Assembly: GCF_000613125.1 (NCBI RefSeq)
Contig: NZ_HG964497.1
Coordinates: forward strand, 1,560,011 to 1,624,010
From: Bacillus sp. EB01
Lineage (GTDB): Bacteria > Bacillota > Bacilli > Bacillales > Cytobacillaceae
Reading direction: 5' to 3'
Length of the DNA stretch: 64,000 bases
Position 1 is the first letter of the stretch; every line of letters starts with the position of its first letter. Below the pieces are notes generated by a model. The model searched no databases. It saw nothing but the letters and a program-made list of their open reading frames with translations, and was not told where the DNA came from. Below, in pieces: positions 52,253-61,936 of this stretch. The translations under genes were made by a program, and so were the position numbers.

Positions 52253-53500
52253 ATGACTCAAGTAACAGTCAATCTCTTATTAAATCTATTGGTCGTTCTA
52301 TTAGGGATTATCATTCATCAAATTTGGCGAGAAAGCTCTCCGCTTAATCGCAATCACAATAAACTATCCATTCTCATTGTATCCAGTATAACAATGGCAC
52401 TTTGTATGTCCTTTACTGTTTATGAAGTTGTAGGGGTTCATTATGATTTGCGCCGAATTCCTTTTTGGTTTGGAATTTTATATGGCGGCCCTGTAACCGG
52501 ATTTGTCCTGGTAGTTGTGGGAGCTATTATAAAAGTGCTGCAGGGCGGTCCGCATGTACTAGTGAGCATTTCGATTTCGATTCTGCTGTTCCTTTTAACG
52601 GTTTATGTAAGGCCATTGTATTTCCGCCTAACGGCTAGACATCGTTTACTTCTTAGTGTGGCCGTCAATATCACTTTTTCAATTATTTTTCTTATTGGAA
52701 TTTCGTATTTTGAAAACAACTTCTTCGATCTTGCAAAGTGGATAGATTATATTCTTTTCAATACTCTGGGAATCATTCTCGTATGTTGCATGTTCGACAT
52801 CATCCGTAAGAATTATTTAATCAGGAGAAAGGTGATCGAGGCTGAAAAGATTGACGTGTTAAGCCAGCTGGCTGCAGCGGTCAATCACGAAATAAAAAAT
52901 CCTTTAACAACTGCAAGAGGAGTCCTGCAATTATTGAAGGATGACCCTGAGCTGGGCAATGAAAGGAAGGAGTATTTTATTCAACTGGCGCTTGATGAAA
53001 TTGATAGTGCGGATAAGGTTATGAGCGATTATCTAACATTTGCCAGACCATACACAGAGTCTGGCGGTACGTTTAAATTGGATGCTGCAATTACAAATTC
53101 AATTGATGTCATATCACCGCTCCTATCCGGCACTGATACGCAGATTACGGTTCAGTCTATTCCCTCATTCACTATATCCGGACGTTCCGAACAATTTGTC
53201 CAGGCACTGGTTAATCTCTATAAGCATAGCATTGATACAAGCAGTGGAGTCATTGAAATCAGTTACACTGCAGCAGGCTCTGTCTGTACCCTCCTGATCA
53301 AAGACAACGGCAACGGAATGCAGGAGGAACAATTACGGAATTTAGGCATGCCGTTCTTTTCGCCTACCGCTCATGGGACAGGCCTGGGAATGATGGTCGT
53401 TTACAGGATTATTGAAAACCTGAATGGCGAGATTGACATTAAGAGTACCAAAAATGAAGGGACGACTGTAAAGATTTCTCTTCCAATCCTGAAACCATAG
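52253..53500 (+). CDS. KinB-like sensor histidine kinase, 5TMR-LYT type
   Basis: The 415-residue protein has six N-terminal membrane helices in the 5TMR-LYT pattern (about 5-185), a HisKA domain with the H-box AAAVNHEIKNPLTTARG (His212 as phosphoacceptor) and a HATPase domain with DNGNGM (351-356) and GTGLGMMVV. This is close in form to sporulation kinase KinB and to other orphan Spo0F-directed kinases. In the N-box the Asn that binds magnesium is replaced by His325 (NLYKHSID). Activity may be lowered or lost. No response regulator is adjacent. AAGGAG precedes the ATG. Confidence 0.88.
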   Translation: MTQVTVNLLLNLLVVLLGIIIHQIWRESSPLNRNHNKLSILIVSSITMALCMSFTVYEVVGVHYDLRRIPFWFGILYGGPVTGFVLVVVGAIIKVLQGGPHVLVSISISILLFLLTVYVRPLYFRLTARHRLLLSVAVNITFSIIFLIGISYFENNFFDLAKWIDYILFNTLGIILVCCMFDIIRKNYLIRRKVIEAEKIDVLSQLAAAVNHEIKNPLTTARGVLQLLKDDPELGNERKEYFIQLALDEIDSADKVMSDYLTFARPYTESGGTFKLDAAITNSIDVISPLLSGTDTQITVQSIPSFTISGRSEQFVQALVNLYKHSIDTSSGVIEISYTAAGSVCTLLIKDNGNGMQEEQLRNLGMPFFSPTAHGTGLGMMVVYRIIENLNGEIDIKSTKNEGTTVKISLPILKP

Positions 53501-53566
53501 GGACGGTTTATCTGGAAGTTGTGAAGAGAGCTTAAAAGCGAAACACCCTCATTCCTCCTAGTACAA

Positions 53567-53645
53567 AAAGGCATTGTGAACTTAGTCCACAATGCCTTCT
53601 TTAATCTAATTCAACCTGTGAAACAAGAAAAATCGGGTGGTGATA
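53567..53645 (+). repeat. Dispersed hairpin repeat, second copy
   Basis: A hairpin with AAGGCATTGTGAAC and TCCACAATGCCTT is followed by ATTCAACCTGTGAAACAAGAAAAATCGGG. It corresponds to the element at 34200-34313 and can end the kinase transcript. The rest of the 53501-53821 interval contains only a small AAGGCG/CGCCTT hairpin (53760-53784). Confidence 0.7.
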
Positions 53646-53821
53646 GACTATTAAATAATTTTTATATGTACAGCTGCTTCATTTGGATATTACCAGATGA
53701 GAAACAACAGATTCAGTTTGATTTAAAAGCCCATAGAGAACTTTAACTGTACTATTATAAAGGCGACCATGATTAGGCCGCCTTATATATATTTGCTTTA
53801 CAGAAGCTTTTTTACTTCGCG

Positions 53822-54346
53822 CTATTTTCGTTCCAAAACATGAATAAATTCTCTCATGTAATCGGGGAGATCTGGCGGTCGGCGGCTTGATACAAGATGG
53901 CCGTCAACGACAACTGGTTCGTCATACCAAATGGCTCCTGCATTTTCCATATCGTCCCGAATTCCCGGGGTACTTGTTACCTTTTTTCCAGATAGAATCT
54001 TTGCAGAAATGAGCACCCAGCCAGCATGGCAGATTTGTCCTATAACCTTTTCACTTGCATCCATGTTCTGTATTAGGGATAGCACTTCAGGAAAACGGCG
54101 AATTTTATCCGGGGCCCACCCCCCTGGTACTAAAATGGCATCATATTGATCGCCATCAATATCTGCATAAGTGAAATCCGCTTTGGCCGGTACTCCGTAT
54201 TTCCCCTTGTATTCAGCGCCTGCCTCTTCTCCTGCAAGATGTACAACCGCACCCTCTTCGCGCAGCCTATAAATCGGATACCAAAGCTCTAAGTCTTCAA
54301 AATCCTGATGGACCAGGCTGATCACTTTCTTTCCTTGTAATCGCAT
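53822..54346 (-). CDS. DJ-1/PfpI family protein
   Basis: The 174-residue protein belongs to the PfpI/YhbO branch of the DJ-1 superfamily. The nucleophile elbow is clear, QICHAGW with Cys106 followed by His107, and Glu18 in EDLELWYP is the conserved acidic partner. Members of this branch act as stress-induced proteases or glyoxalase/deglycase-like enzymes protecting against electrophiles. Length is typical for the family. It is a single gene on the minus strand. A weak purine-rich site precedes the ATG. Confidence 0.9.
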   Translation of the reverse strand: MRLQGKKVISLVHQDFEDLELWYPIYRLREEGAVVHLAGEEAGAEYKGKYGVPAKADFTYADIDGDQYDAILVPGGWAPDKIRRFPEVLSLIQNMDASEKVIGQICHAGWVLISAKILSGKKVTSTPGIRDDMENAGAIWYDEPVVVDGHLVSSRRPPDLPDYMREFIHVLERK

Positions 54347-54411
54347 TTAAATCCAACACCCTTCAAAATATAATTGATTATTCTTTATTCCCTATCTACA
54401 TAATAGAGTAT

Positions 54412-54510
54412 TCACTTATATCCTGCTTGGTTGGCAAGCAAAAGATCACCAATAATCCCGGCATCATTTCCCAGCCCGGGACGAATCATATACCCGGACA
54501 GTTCTGACAA
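54412..54510 (-). pseudogene. Relic of a ROK-family sugar kinase
   Basis: The minus strand encodes GYMIRPGLGNDAGIIGDLLL and ends six codons later at a stop. This is the usual C-terminus of ROK kinases such as glucokinase. Upstream on that strand (54530-54670) another readable piece (DETVNITPRAPIPTIPE) lies in a different frame. The rest of the gene is gone. Confidence 0.6.
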
Positions 54511-55224
54511 GGAAACATTTAATATTGATAGGCTCAAAGGATTCTACCGGTATACCATCCAATTCATATCGATTAAAGAAATCAATATCCTCTGGAATTG
54601 TAGGAATTGGGGCTCGAGGAGTTATATTTACCGTTTCATCCCCAACAGCAAATACAAATTTGGATACCAGGCACCTCCAGCGACTACTTAGAATTGATTT
54701 GTCCGTATTATCATAAATTCCAGGTGAGCTTCTAGGTTTTTATTTTTGCCTAACCTACATTAGTACCACTAAACGGACAAAAGTTAAGTCAATGGTGGTG
54801 GATATTCGAATAACACTGTTTCTGTTTAATCTTAACGTATTTTGAAAATTGATCGTTGAGGCTGGTAAACTCTTTGTCAAAGGGTAGTAAAAAAGATGGC
54901 AGAGGTGGTAACCGTGGAGTGACAGGCATCTGAATTTATGCTGCGGTATAAAATCAGAAAGAGTTCTACTAAATCGGACACATTGCAACACCCAAACCAA
55001 CCCTCCCGCGCCGCAAACTAAAAAGGCGCTGTGAACCTACAATTCACAATGCCTTCTATATACCGATTCAACCGGTGAAATATTTTCATTTAACAGCGAA
55101 ACAAGAAATTCCCTGGAATCCAAGCATATGAATTTCAGCGGGTATTTTCACACAGACTGTGACAATCGAGGTATGAAACAATAAATACCGGGTAATAGCA
55201 AGACCTAAACAAATGGTGAAAAAA
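54511..55224. other. Gene-poor region with repeat copies
   Basis: Between the kinase relic and the HNH-like gene there is no intact gene. It holds a GTGGAGTGACAGGCATCTGAATTTATGC block (54912-54940, also near 25773) and the third hairpin repeat (55022-55200). Confidence 0.45.
55022..55200 (+). repeat. Dispersed hairpin repeat, third and divergent copy
   Basis: AAGGCGCTGTGAACC and ATTCACAATGCCTT form the hairpin, followed by GATTCAACCGGTGAAAT and GCGAAACAAGAAAT. The layout follows the copies at 34200 and 53567, with an inserted stretch. Confidence 0.6.
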
Positions 55225-55797
55225 TTAAACTAATTGTATGTTATCTGTATCCACTTTCCTCTTCTTTACAGGTACTTTATCATTCCATTTTACTTCGTAT
55301 ACATCTATTCCTGCTCTAGAGTAACGAAGCCAGCCCTTTAAATAATTCTCATTCTTAATTTCCATAAACTCAGGAGGCATGGTTGAAATAGAAACAGCAT
55401 TAATCCTTGAGTTTTCACTTTTGGTTAGAACACATGCAAAGGTATACTCATTAAGATAATGTTCAATATATTGGTAATCCACAGGTCCGTTCCCGCCACT
55501 TAGAAAAATATTTTTAATTAAAAACTCTTTTGGGATTACATGTTCATGTAACAAAGGTTCTGCTTTTGTATATTCATCTCTTTCAAATACCTGTTTAAAA
55601 GCCTGCGCTGACCAATATTTGCAACCTTCATGTTTTGAACTCTTAACCGGATAATGTTCAGTCCATGTCTGAATTGCTACATTACGTAGGTAATACGCTT
55701 TGGAATATCCCGTCAGTATTGGATTGTTTATGATTTCTACCATTTCCTCGATCAATTTCTTTTTTACAAGTAGTTCATCTATACTTCTTTTACTCAT
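55225..55797 (-). CDS. HNH-like protein of unknown function
   Basis: The 190-residue protein is mostly helical. The central LLHEHVIPKEFL segment (about 83-94) resembles the His-containing strand of HNH or His-Me finger nucleases, and the later TFACVLTKSEN contains a possible second part. The metal site cannot be completed from sequence alone. No membrane segment is seen. It lies next to the tail of the beta-helix surface protein gene on the same strand, 175 bp downstream of its stop. A nuclease-type function is a guess. Confidence 0.6.
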   Translation of the reverse strand: MSKRSIDELLVKKKLIEEMVEIINNPILTGYSKAYYLRNVAIQTWTEHYPVKSSKHEGCKYWSAQAFKQVFERDEYTKAEPLLHEHVIPKEFLIKNIFLSGGNGPVDYQYIEHYLNEYTFACVLTKSENSRINAVSISTMPPEFMEIKNENYLKGWLRYSRAGIDVYEVKWNDKVPVKKRKVDTDNIQLV

Positions 55798-55921
55798 TGA
55801 ACAACCCCTATTAAAGTTAAAATATTCAATGAGATTCTAATTATGACTACATACTCTATTTTTCTAAAAATTATTAGTAGGTTATAAAATTTTTTATGCC
55901 GCGATTCACAGGCACCTTAAC

Positions 55922-55963
55922 AAAAAGAGATTATTCCCATACATACTAGGAATAATCTCTTTT
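55922..55963 (-). terminator. Terminator of the beta-helix surface protein gene
   Basis: AAAAAGAGATTATTCC (55922-55937) pairs with GGAATAATCTCTTTT (55949-55963). It is nearly the same as the terminator at 25808-25848 after the protease/Ig-repeat gene. Confidence 0.85.
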
Positions 55964-55972
55964 ACTATTTCT

Positions 55973-58900
55973 CTATTTCACTGTAGTTTTCGTCACCTTA
56001 CTCACATTCCCAGCCCGGTCCTTCGCATTAACATAAAGTGCTGTGTTCCGCTTCTGTGCTGGAATTGTTACTTTATACTTTCCATATCGATCAGTGGTTA
56101 CTTTTCCGATTACTTTTGTTCCAACCTTGATTGTCACAACGGAATAAGCTTCGGCTATTCCAGTTACCGTCCTTGCTCCGCTTTTTACCGTGTTAACCCT
56201 AGGAGCTGCAGGTGGTGTCTTATCAATCGTAAACTTAATCGTTGTCTTGTTGCCAGCAGAGTCGGTTACAACCAGCGTGTATGCTTTTGCTGGTTTAACG
56301 ACAGTACCACTCTTGAAGGCTACTCCATTCAAGGTTGCTTTACCTTCGTTAAAATAAACACGGACATCTTTATTGTAAAAAGCGTTGTTGGCAACACCGG
56401 TTACCTTCGGAGCCGTTTTGTCGATTGTGAATTTCACGGTGGTCTTGTTTCCGGCTGCATCGGTTACGACCAATGTATAAACCTTTGCAGTCTTCACCAC
56501 AGTGCCACTAACGAAAGTTACTCCGTTTAAAGTTGCCTTGCCTTCATTGAAGGTCACTTTAACATCCTTGTTATAAAAAGCATTGTTCGTTACACCGGTT
56601 ACCTTAGGGGCAGTTTTATCAATGGTGAACTTCAGAGTTGTCTTATTGCCAGCCAAGTCAGTAACTACTAGAGTATAAACTCCTGGAGTTTTCACAACCG
56701 ATCCGCTGGTTAAAGCAGCCCCATTCAATGTTGCTGTGCCTTCTTCAAAGGTAATTTTAACATCCTTATTATAGTAGGCGTTGTTTGTAACACCGGTTAC
56801 CTTTGGAGCCGTTTTATCAATTGTAAACTTAACGGTAGTTGCATTTCCTGCCTTATCAGTAACAACGAGCGAATAGGTTCCAGCCGCTGTTACTTTTGTA
56901 CCACTTGTAAAAGCAGCACCATTTAGTGTCGCTGTTCCTTCATTAAAGACTGGAGTTACATCCTTATTGTAAAGGGTATTATCCGTTACACCTGTTACAA
57001 TCGGGCCAGTTGTATCAATGATAAACTTGATTGTTGTTATGTTTCCAGCTGTATCTGTTACAACTAGGGTGTAGTTTCCATCTTTCTCGATTAATGTACC
57101 ACTATTAAAACTTTCACCATTCAATTCTGCGGTGCCTTCAGTAAATGTCACCGTAACAGCTTTGTTGAATAAGCTATCATTTACTACACCTTCCACCACT
57201 GGTGGGGTCTTATCGACAGTGAATTTGATAGTAGTTTTATTTCCTGCCTTATCTGTTACCACAAGCGTGTAAGATCCATCCATCTTAATAGTTGTACCAC
57301 TTGTAAATGCGGAGCCATTTAGGGTAGCCGTACCTTCGTTGAACGTTGGTGTTACTTCTTCGTTATAAATACCATCAGTTGCCACTCCGGAAATAACAGG
57401 TGCAGTTTTATCGATGATGAACTGAACTGTAGTTTTATTTCCTGCTTTATCAGTTACAACCAGAGTATATGATCCCTCTTCTTTAACGGTTTGGCCACTA
57501 GCAAAAGTGGCTCCATTTAATGTTGCTGTTCCTTCATTAAACACTGGAGTTACTTCTTTGTTATAGTAAGCGTTATTGATAACTCCGGAAACGACTGGTG
57601 CCGTCTTATCAATGGTAAATCGAACTGTTGTTTTGTTGCCCGCTGGGTCTGTAACCACTAGAGTATAAGTTCTTTCATCCTTAACTACAGTTCCACTAGT
57701 ATAAGCCAAACCATTAAGTGTAGCAGTACCATCACCAAATAAAGGCGTCACGTCGTTATTATAAATAACGTCATTTTCTACACCAAAAACATGTGGTGGT
57801 GTTTTATCAATGATAAATTTTACTGTAGTCTGATTCCCTGTTTCATCTGTAACTACTAATGTATAAAAACCTTCATCCTTAATAAGGGTGCCCAACTCAT
57901 AGTTTTCTCCATTTAAAGTGGCTGTTCCTTCATTAAAGAAGATGGTTACATCTCTATTGTATAAAGAATCGTTCGTCACTCCTTCAATGATAGGGAATGT
58001 AACATCCTTCACGGTAACTTCCTTAGGGTCACTAACATTCCCTGCATTATCGCTTGCGGTAATGGTTAGAGTGGTTCCTGCTTTTTGTAGGTTAATAGGT
58101 ACAGTGAAAGATCCATCTTCGTGTGTCAATGCTGTTCCTATTGGCAAGGTTCCTGCATTGACATTTATGGTTGAACCCATTTCTGAAATTCCATTAACAC
58201 TCGTTGATTTATCCGTTACTTCATTTATTGTTTGTATAAAAGGCGCAGTTACATCTTTTACAGTTACTTCCTTTCCCTCACTTACATTACCAGCATAATC
58301 TGTTGCGGTTACCATTAAAGTTGTTCCTGCCTTTTGCAAGTTGATGGGCACCAAGAATGTCATATCATCTTGAGTTACTGTAGTTCCTATTACACCTGTT
58401 TCTGACTTTACTGTAATCGTCGAACCTGGTTCTGATGTTCCAGTTATACTAGTTGATTTATCGGTTATTTCATTAACGCTTGGAACGTTAGGAGGAATTA
58501 TATCAGGTGTATTTTGATCTGGTGATAATAAATAAGGTTTAAAGTTGATATATGATGCAGAACTAAGGTCATCATTTTTATCAAATATCATTCTTTCTAT
58601 AGCTGCTTCATTTGTTGCTCCCCAATAGTTATTCATTGCTGTCATTTTTGAAGATGAGTAACCAGCGGGAAGTACTAGAGCATAACCTGTATAATCCTTA
58701 CGGTTTAAGAAAGAATTATATGAAACAATGGTTTCGGAATTTGAATAGCTTGCCCAGTTTTCAACGGCAAAATTTTTATAATTATAAAACACATTATTTA
58801 AAATATTTACTTTAACATTATCGCTTGTTCCAACACTGATTCCTTCAGAACTAATAAATACATTTCTTTCAATATTTACGTCATTCGTCGGATACCAAAG

Positions 58901-59362
58901 ATATAAGTAACTAGATAGATTTGAAAGCCTTGAATCTCTTAATATTAAACTTCCATAGATAGCTCCAGGACCTGGGCGATACAAACTACCATAATTAATA
59001 TCAGCATACTCAATGTGGATTAGGAACCTCTTAGTATAATCACCAGCTCCCGGTTCTATATCTACATTGTTAAATTTTATTTTTGACTCAGAATTTCCTA
59101 CTGCTTCAAAGTCCCCAAATACTCTAATTCTTTTATTATTTCCTTCGATCGTTGTCCCAGGTTCTATGGTTAATTTGACACCATTAGCGATTTGAATATC
59201 TCCGGCTAAAAAATATGGAGAACCTTCAGCCGTCCATGTTGTATTCTGATTAATTATTCCACTTACACTAGTCCCTGAACTTGCTTTACCTTGAATACCT
59301 ACTAAACACGTGAAGAATACATGGAAGGCTGTGAAAATTATCAAGAAGCTCCTTTGTTTCAT
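55973..59362 (-). CDS. Secreted surface protein: beta-helix plus Ig-like repeat stalk
   Basis: The 1129-residue protein has a signal peptide (about 1-27), a right-handed beta-helix-like region (about 35-285, with strands such as VKLTIEPGTTIEGNN), two Big_6-type Ig domains (about 290-460), nine Ig-like units of 66 residues and a C-terminal Big_6 module ending in VTKTTVK. Each unit has the pattern YN-x-D/E-V-x-x-x-F-x-E-G-x-A-x-LNG, then YTLVVTD-x-AGN-x-TT. The last units and the tail are nearly identical to those of the genes at 25858 and 63402. No LPXTG or SLH anchor is seen. An adhesin or cell-wall-associated stalk is likely. The ATG has GGGGGAAC upstream. Confidence 0.88.
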   Translation of the reverse strand: MKQRSFLIIFTAFHVFFTCLVGIQGKASSGTSVSGIINQNTTWTAEGSPYFLAGDIQIANGVKLTIEPGTTIEGNNKRIRVFGDFEAVGNSESKIKFNNVDIEPGAGDYTKRFLIHIEYADINYGSLYRPGPGAIYGSLILRDSRLSNLSSYLYLWYPTNDVNIERNVFISSEGISVGTSDNVKVNILNNVFYNYKNFAVENWASYSNSETIVSYNSFLNRKDYTGYALVLPAGYSSSKMTAMNNYWGATNEAAIERMIFDKNDDLSSASYINFKPYLLSPDQNTPDIIPPNVPSVNEITDKSTSITGTSEPGSTITVKSETGVIGTTVTQDDMTFLVPINLQKAGTTLMVTATDYAGNVSEGKEVTVKDVTAPFIQTINEVTDKSTSVNGISEMGSTINVNAGTLPIGTALTHEDGSFTVPINLQKAGTTLTITASDNAGNVSDPKEVTVKDVTFPIIEGVTNDSLYNRDVTIFFNEGTATLNGENYELGTLIKDEGFYTLVVTDETGNQTTVKFIIDKTPPHVFGVENDVIYNNDVTPLFGDGTATLNGLAYTSGTVVKDERTYTLVVTDPAGNKTTVRFTIDKTAPVVSGVINNAYYNKEVTPVFNEGTATLNGATFASGQTVKEEGSYTLVVTDKAGNKTTVQFIIDKTAPVISGVATDGIYNEEVTPTFNEGTATLNGSAFTSGTTIKMDGSYTLVVTDKAGNKTTIKFTVDKTPPVVEGVVNDSLFNKAVTVTFTEGTAELNGESFNSGTLIEKDGNYTLVVTDTAGNITTIKFIIDTTGPIVTGVTDNTLYNKDVTPVFNEGTATLNGAAFTSGTKVTAAGTYSLVVTDKAGNATTVKFTIDKTAPKVTGVTNNAYYNKDVKITFEEGTATLNGAALTSGSVVKTPGVYTLVVTDLAGNKTTLKFTIDKTAPKVTGVTNNAFYNKDVKVTFNEGKATLNGVTFVSGTVVKTAKVYTLVVTDAAGNKTTVKFTIDKTAPKVTGVANNAFYNKDVRVYFNEGKATLNGVAFKSGTVVKPAKAYTLVVTDSAGNKTTIKFTIDKTPPAAPRVNTVKSGARTVTGIAEAYSVVTIKVGTKVIGKVTTDRYGKYKVTIPAQKRNTALYVNAKDRAGNVSKVTKTTVK

Positions 59363-59970
59363 AAAGTTCCCCCATTTTTAGAGAAATAAATAAGCCTTTT
59401 CCTTAAAAGTATTTAAATTACAATTTTATTATAATGGACAACTAACACGTTAATAAACAATTTATTTACAGATTAAATATATTCTGCAAACAATATCTTC
59501 TTGTTATTAAAAATAAAAAAACTTATTACTCAGTAATGCCAATATCCCGCATTCTCCTTTTTATTAGCTTTACATTATTTCTGTTAAACTGGTGAATGCT
59601 TAGCCTTCCTTATTGTTCGAAACAATAAAATAGTCTTGCCCTTTGATATCTGCTTCACTTTTTTCAGTCTCTATTGGATCACCTTGTCTGGTAAACCCTA
59701 GGCAGAAGTTGGTCAACTCATTGTCGATGGCTGTAAATAAGATGGAAAAGACGGTAGGGGATGAAAGGGAGAACGTTAGTGGTTGTTACTCTTATACAGT
59801 AAGTAGAGATTAGGGTTTTTTTTAAATGGCGGCAGATATTGTATCCATTCATTTCTAATATAGGTACGAAATAGGAAATATTTCCTAAAACTAACTAAAA
59901 TTTCTGTATATGAAGGATTTTCCCCTTCTTATATAGAAAATATAGGAAAAATGACAAGTGGGTGAATTAG
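59363..59970. other. Intergenic region with a palindrome before the DUF6236 gene
   Basis: No gene is seen in this 600-bp AT-rich stretch. AGGAAATATTTCCT (59873-59886) is a perfect 14-bp palindrome about 85 bp upstream of the next start codon and could be an operator. Confidence 0.5.
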
Positions 59971-61053
59971 ATGAAAAGAACGATACTTTACTTTCCTAAC
60001 ATTGATATTCCAGATGGTCAATGGATTAGAAACTCTTTACTTTACTGGGATGAAATTAGTTCTATTGTCCCAGAATCCCCTGAATTCAATTCACTATCCC
60101 CTTCTATTGAATATTTATCTAGCGTAGGACAATACAGAACTATGAACCCGACACAGCTTTTGAAAAGTGAATTATATAAAGAGTTTGAAACCGAGTTTAC
60201 TTTAAAAATAAATGATTACATTACTAGCAGGCCTAAAAGAATAGGTACGGTTTTTAGAAATGTAGATGGAAAGCATAAGATTCACACCAAGAAACTTAAC
60301 TATATGATGATTCATTTATTGAAAGAAAGTGGAGTGCTTTCCAGAAAGGATTCTGATAAGTGGGTAGAAATGGACGGACAAGCGGCAAACTTATATATGA
60401 CAATATTAGCAAAGTATCTAGCTATTGGGGATGAGAATCAAACTGTTATTGGTACTGACCAAAATCAGTATTATGATTTATCCTACTTAAAATGCACTAA
60501 TCAAAATAGGGTTGACAATAATGAGAAGCCTTTCCTAAGTAACCATTTAAGAAATATATTGCCTACACCTCTTCCAAATGTTCCTTACGAGGAAATATTA
60601 GATTTTAAAAAAAGACACCGAGACGAACTTCTGCAATTCAGAACTATTATTAACGAATTTGAATCGCAAATAGCTAATTCAGATTCTATTATTGAGATTA
60701 AAGAAAAAACAATTAGTTATAAAGAAAAGATTGAACTTGGTACGAGTGAAATAGCGAAAGCTCTTAAGGGGTCCTATATTAAATTCGTCTTCTCCTCACT
60801 GAGTTCCATAGTAAATCCAAAGAATTCTCTTATATTAACAAGTCTATTAACCCCATTATCAACTCATGTTCCGATAAATATAGATGTTATGGGAGCAAGT
60901 ATATCCGGTGGCATTGAAATAGGAACAAATTATGTTGATATGAAAGAAAGTATAAAGACAAAACTGTCCGATAATAGCTTTGTTTATCTTTATAAAGCTC
61001 AACAGGAGGGGCTAATCTCAGGCAATTCGAATTTTTCAATTTCACAGATTTAA
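59971..61053 (+). CDS. DUF6236 family protein
   Basis: The 360-residue protein resembles the DUF6236 family, recognised from its start (ILYFPNIDIPDGQWIRNSLL) and the conserved YWDEISSIVP. It is soluble until a Ser/Leu/Ile-rich segment around 265-285 that could be a buried helix. A coiled stretch lies at about 215-260. The family is of unknown function and often sits in variable genome regions. The ribosome site is weak (GTGGGTG). A perfect palindrome lies upstream. Confidence 0.75.
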   Translation: MKRTILYFPNIDIPDGQWIRNSLLYWDEISSIVPESPEFNSLSPSIEYLSSVGQYRTMNPTQLLKSELYKEFETEFTLKINDYITSRPKRIGTVFRNVDGKHKIHTKKLNYMMIHLLKESGVLSRKDSDKWVEMDGQAANLYMTILAKYLAIGDENQTVIGTDQNQYYDLSYLKCTNQNRVDNNEKPFLSNHLRNILPTPLPNVPYEEILDFKKRHRDELLQFRTIINEFESQIANSDSIIEIKEKTISYKEKIELGTSEIAKALKGSYIKFVFSSLSSIVNPKNSLILTSLLTPLSTHVPINIDVMGASISGGIEIGTNYVDMKESIKTKLSDNSFVYLYKAQQEGLISGNSNFSISQI

Positions 61054-61384
61054 AATCCGCTTAGCTAAAATAAAAGCCTAGAGGTTCGCCTGCAAACACG
61101 GACAAATTGATTCTAAGTTGCCCGCTGGTGGGACCCCGTCCCCTTTCACCGAATTCTAAGCATCGGGACGTTACAGTCAATGGCAAGCAACTACGCTGTG
61201 GCTCTGTTACTGTTGCACATTTAGGCTTTATCGGAAACCGGATTATATGAATATATAAACCTCTCAGTAATCTGGGAGTACTGGTAAGTAGCTTGTTATA
61301 TGGTGGTAAATTCTCTGTCATTCATTGGTACAAACTATGTCATAAGCGGTACATTTGGGTGGCTTTAATCAGTATTCTCTTAAT
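61054..61384. other. GC-richer, structured-looking stretch without a gene
   Basis: The block 61075-61250 is richer in G and C than its surroundings and contains several short complementary stretches (for example GGGACC and GTCCCC, AACAGTAACAGAG and its partner). Neither strand gives a credible gene. It may be a non-coding RNA or the remains of a mobile element. Confidence 0.35.
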
Positions 61385-61430
61385 AAAAAAACTCCTCTCA
61401 TTTTATTATGAAAATGAGAGGAGTTTTTTC
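61384..61430. terminator. Strong bidirectional terminator
   Basis: AACTCCTCTCATTTT and AAAATGAGAGGAGTT are perfectly complementary with a 6-nt loop, flanked by A- and T-runs of six or more. Confidence 0.88.
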
Positions 61431-61585
61431 ATAAAGCGCTTGCATACCCTAGTAGTTAGACTGTTAAAATGTTGTATAACGGGGTTGTATGGAATAACTA
61501 CTGGCGTAATTAAACGGTTCATATTGAATAATAAGGGACTAGCACCATTATATACTTGGTAAAATATTCCTAGGAGGATGATTTT

Positions 61586-61936
61586 GTGTTTCCAACTGAA
61601 ATTATAATAAAGAATAATTCATGCCAAATTATTAATAATCATTTGACGCATTATGAATTGAAAACGTTATTTATTAATAACCCTTATGAAGTGTATGCCA
61701 TGGTAAATGAGAGCTTGGAAGAAGAAGAACCTATGTTGACAACTTTTCTAATTTTGTACTCTGTTGATTTCGAAGACAATGTAATCCTTTATGATATATC
61801 GAGGCAGATGCATACAACTTTAACAACAAAGTTATCTATTCTAGAGAAAGGATATTTAGAGTTTATTGATGTGGGCATGGTTGATAGGCATCCTATCAAA
61901 TTCTATAAAAGGGAACAAACAAATGAAGATACTTAA
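61586..61936 (+). CDS. Small partner protein of the HsdR-N-type nuclease
   Basis: GTG at 61586 follows AGGAGGATGATTTT. The 116-residue product is an alpha/beta protein without membrane segments, rich in Glu (NESLEEEEP), with regular hydrophobic strands (FLILYSVDF). I do not recognise the family. Its end overlaps the next gene, a nuclease-fold protein, by 14 bp, so the two are translationally coupled and probably work together, for example as a toxin/immunity or enzyme/regulator pair. Confidence 0.7.
   Translation: MFPTEIIIKNNSCQIINNHLTHYELKTLFINNPYEVYAMVNESLEEEEPMLTTFLILYSVDFEDNVILYDISRQMHTTLTTKLSILEKGYLEFIDVGMVDRHPIKFYKREQTNEDT

Noticed and set aside
61061-61321. 86-codon minus-strand frame in the GC-richer block
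   Set aside because: Arg/Pro/Ser-rich, unnatural composition, typical of translated structured RNA.
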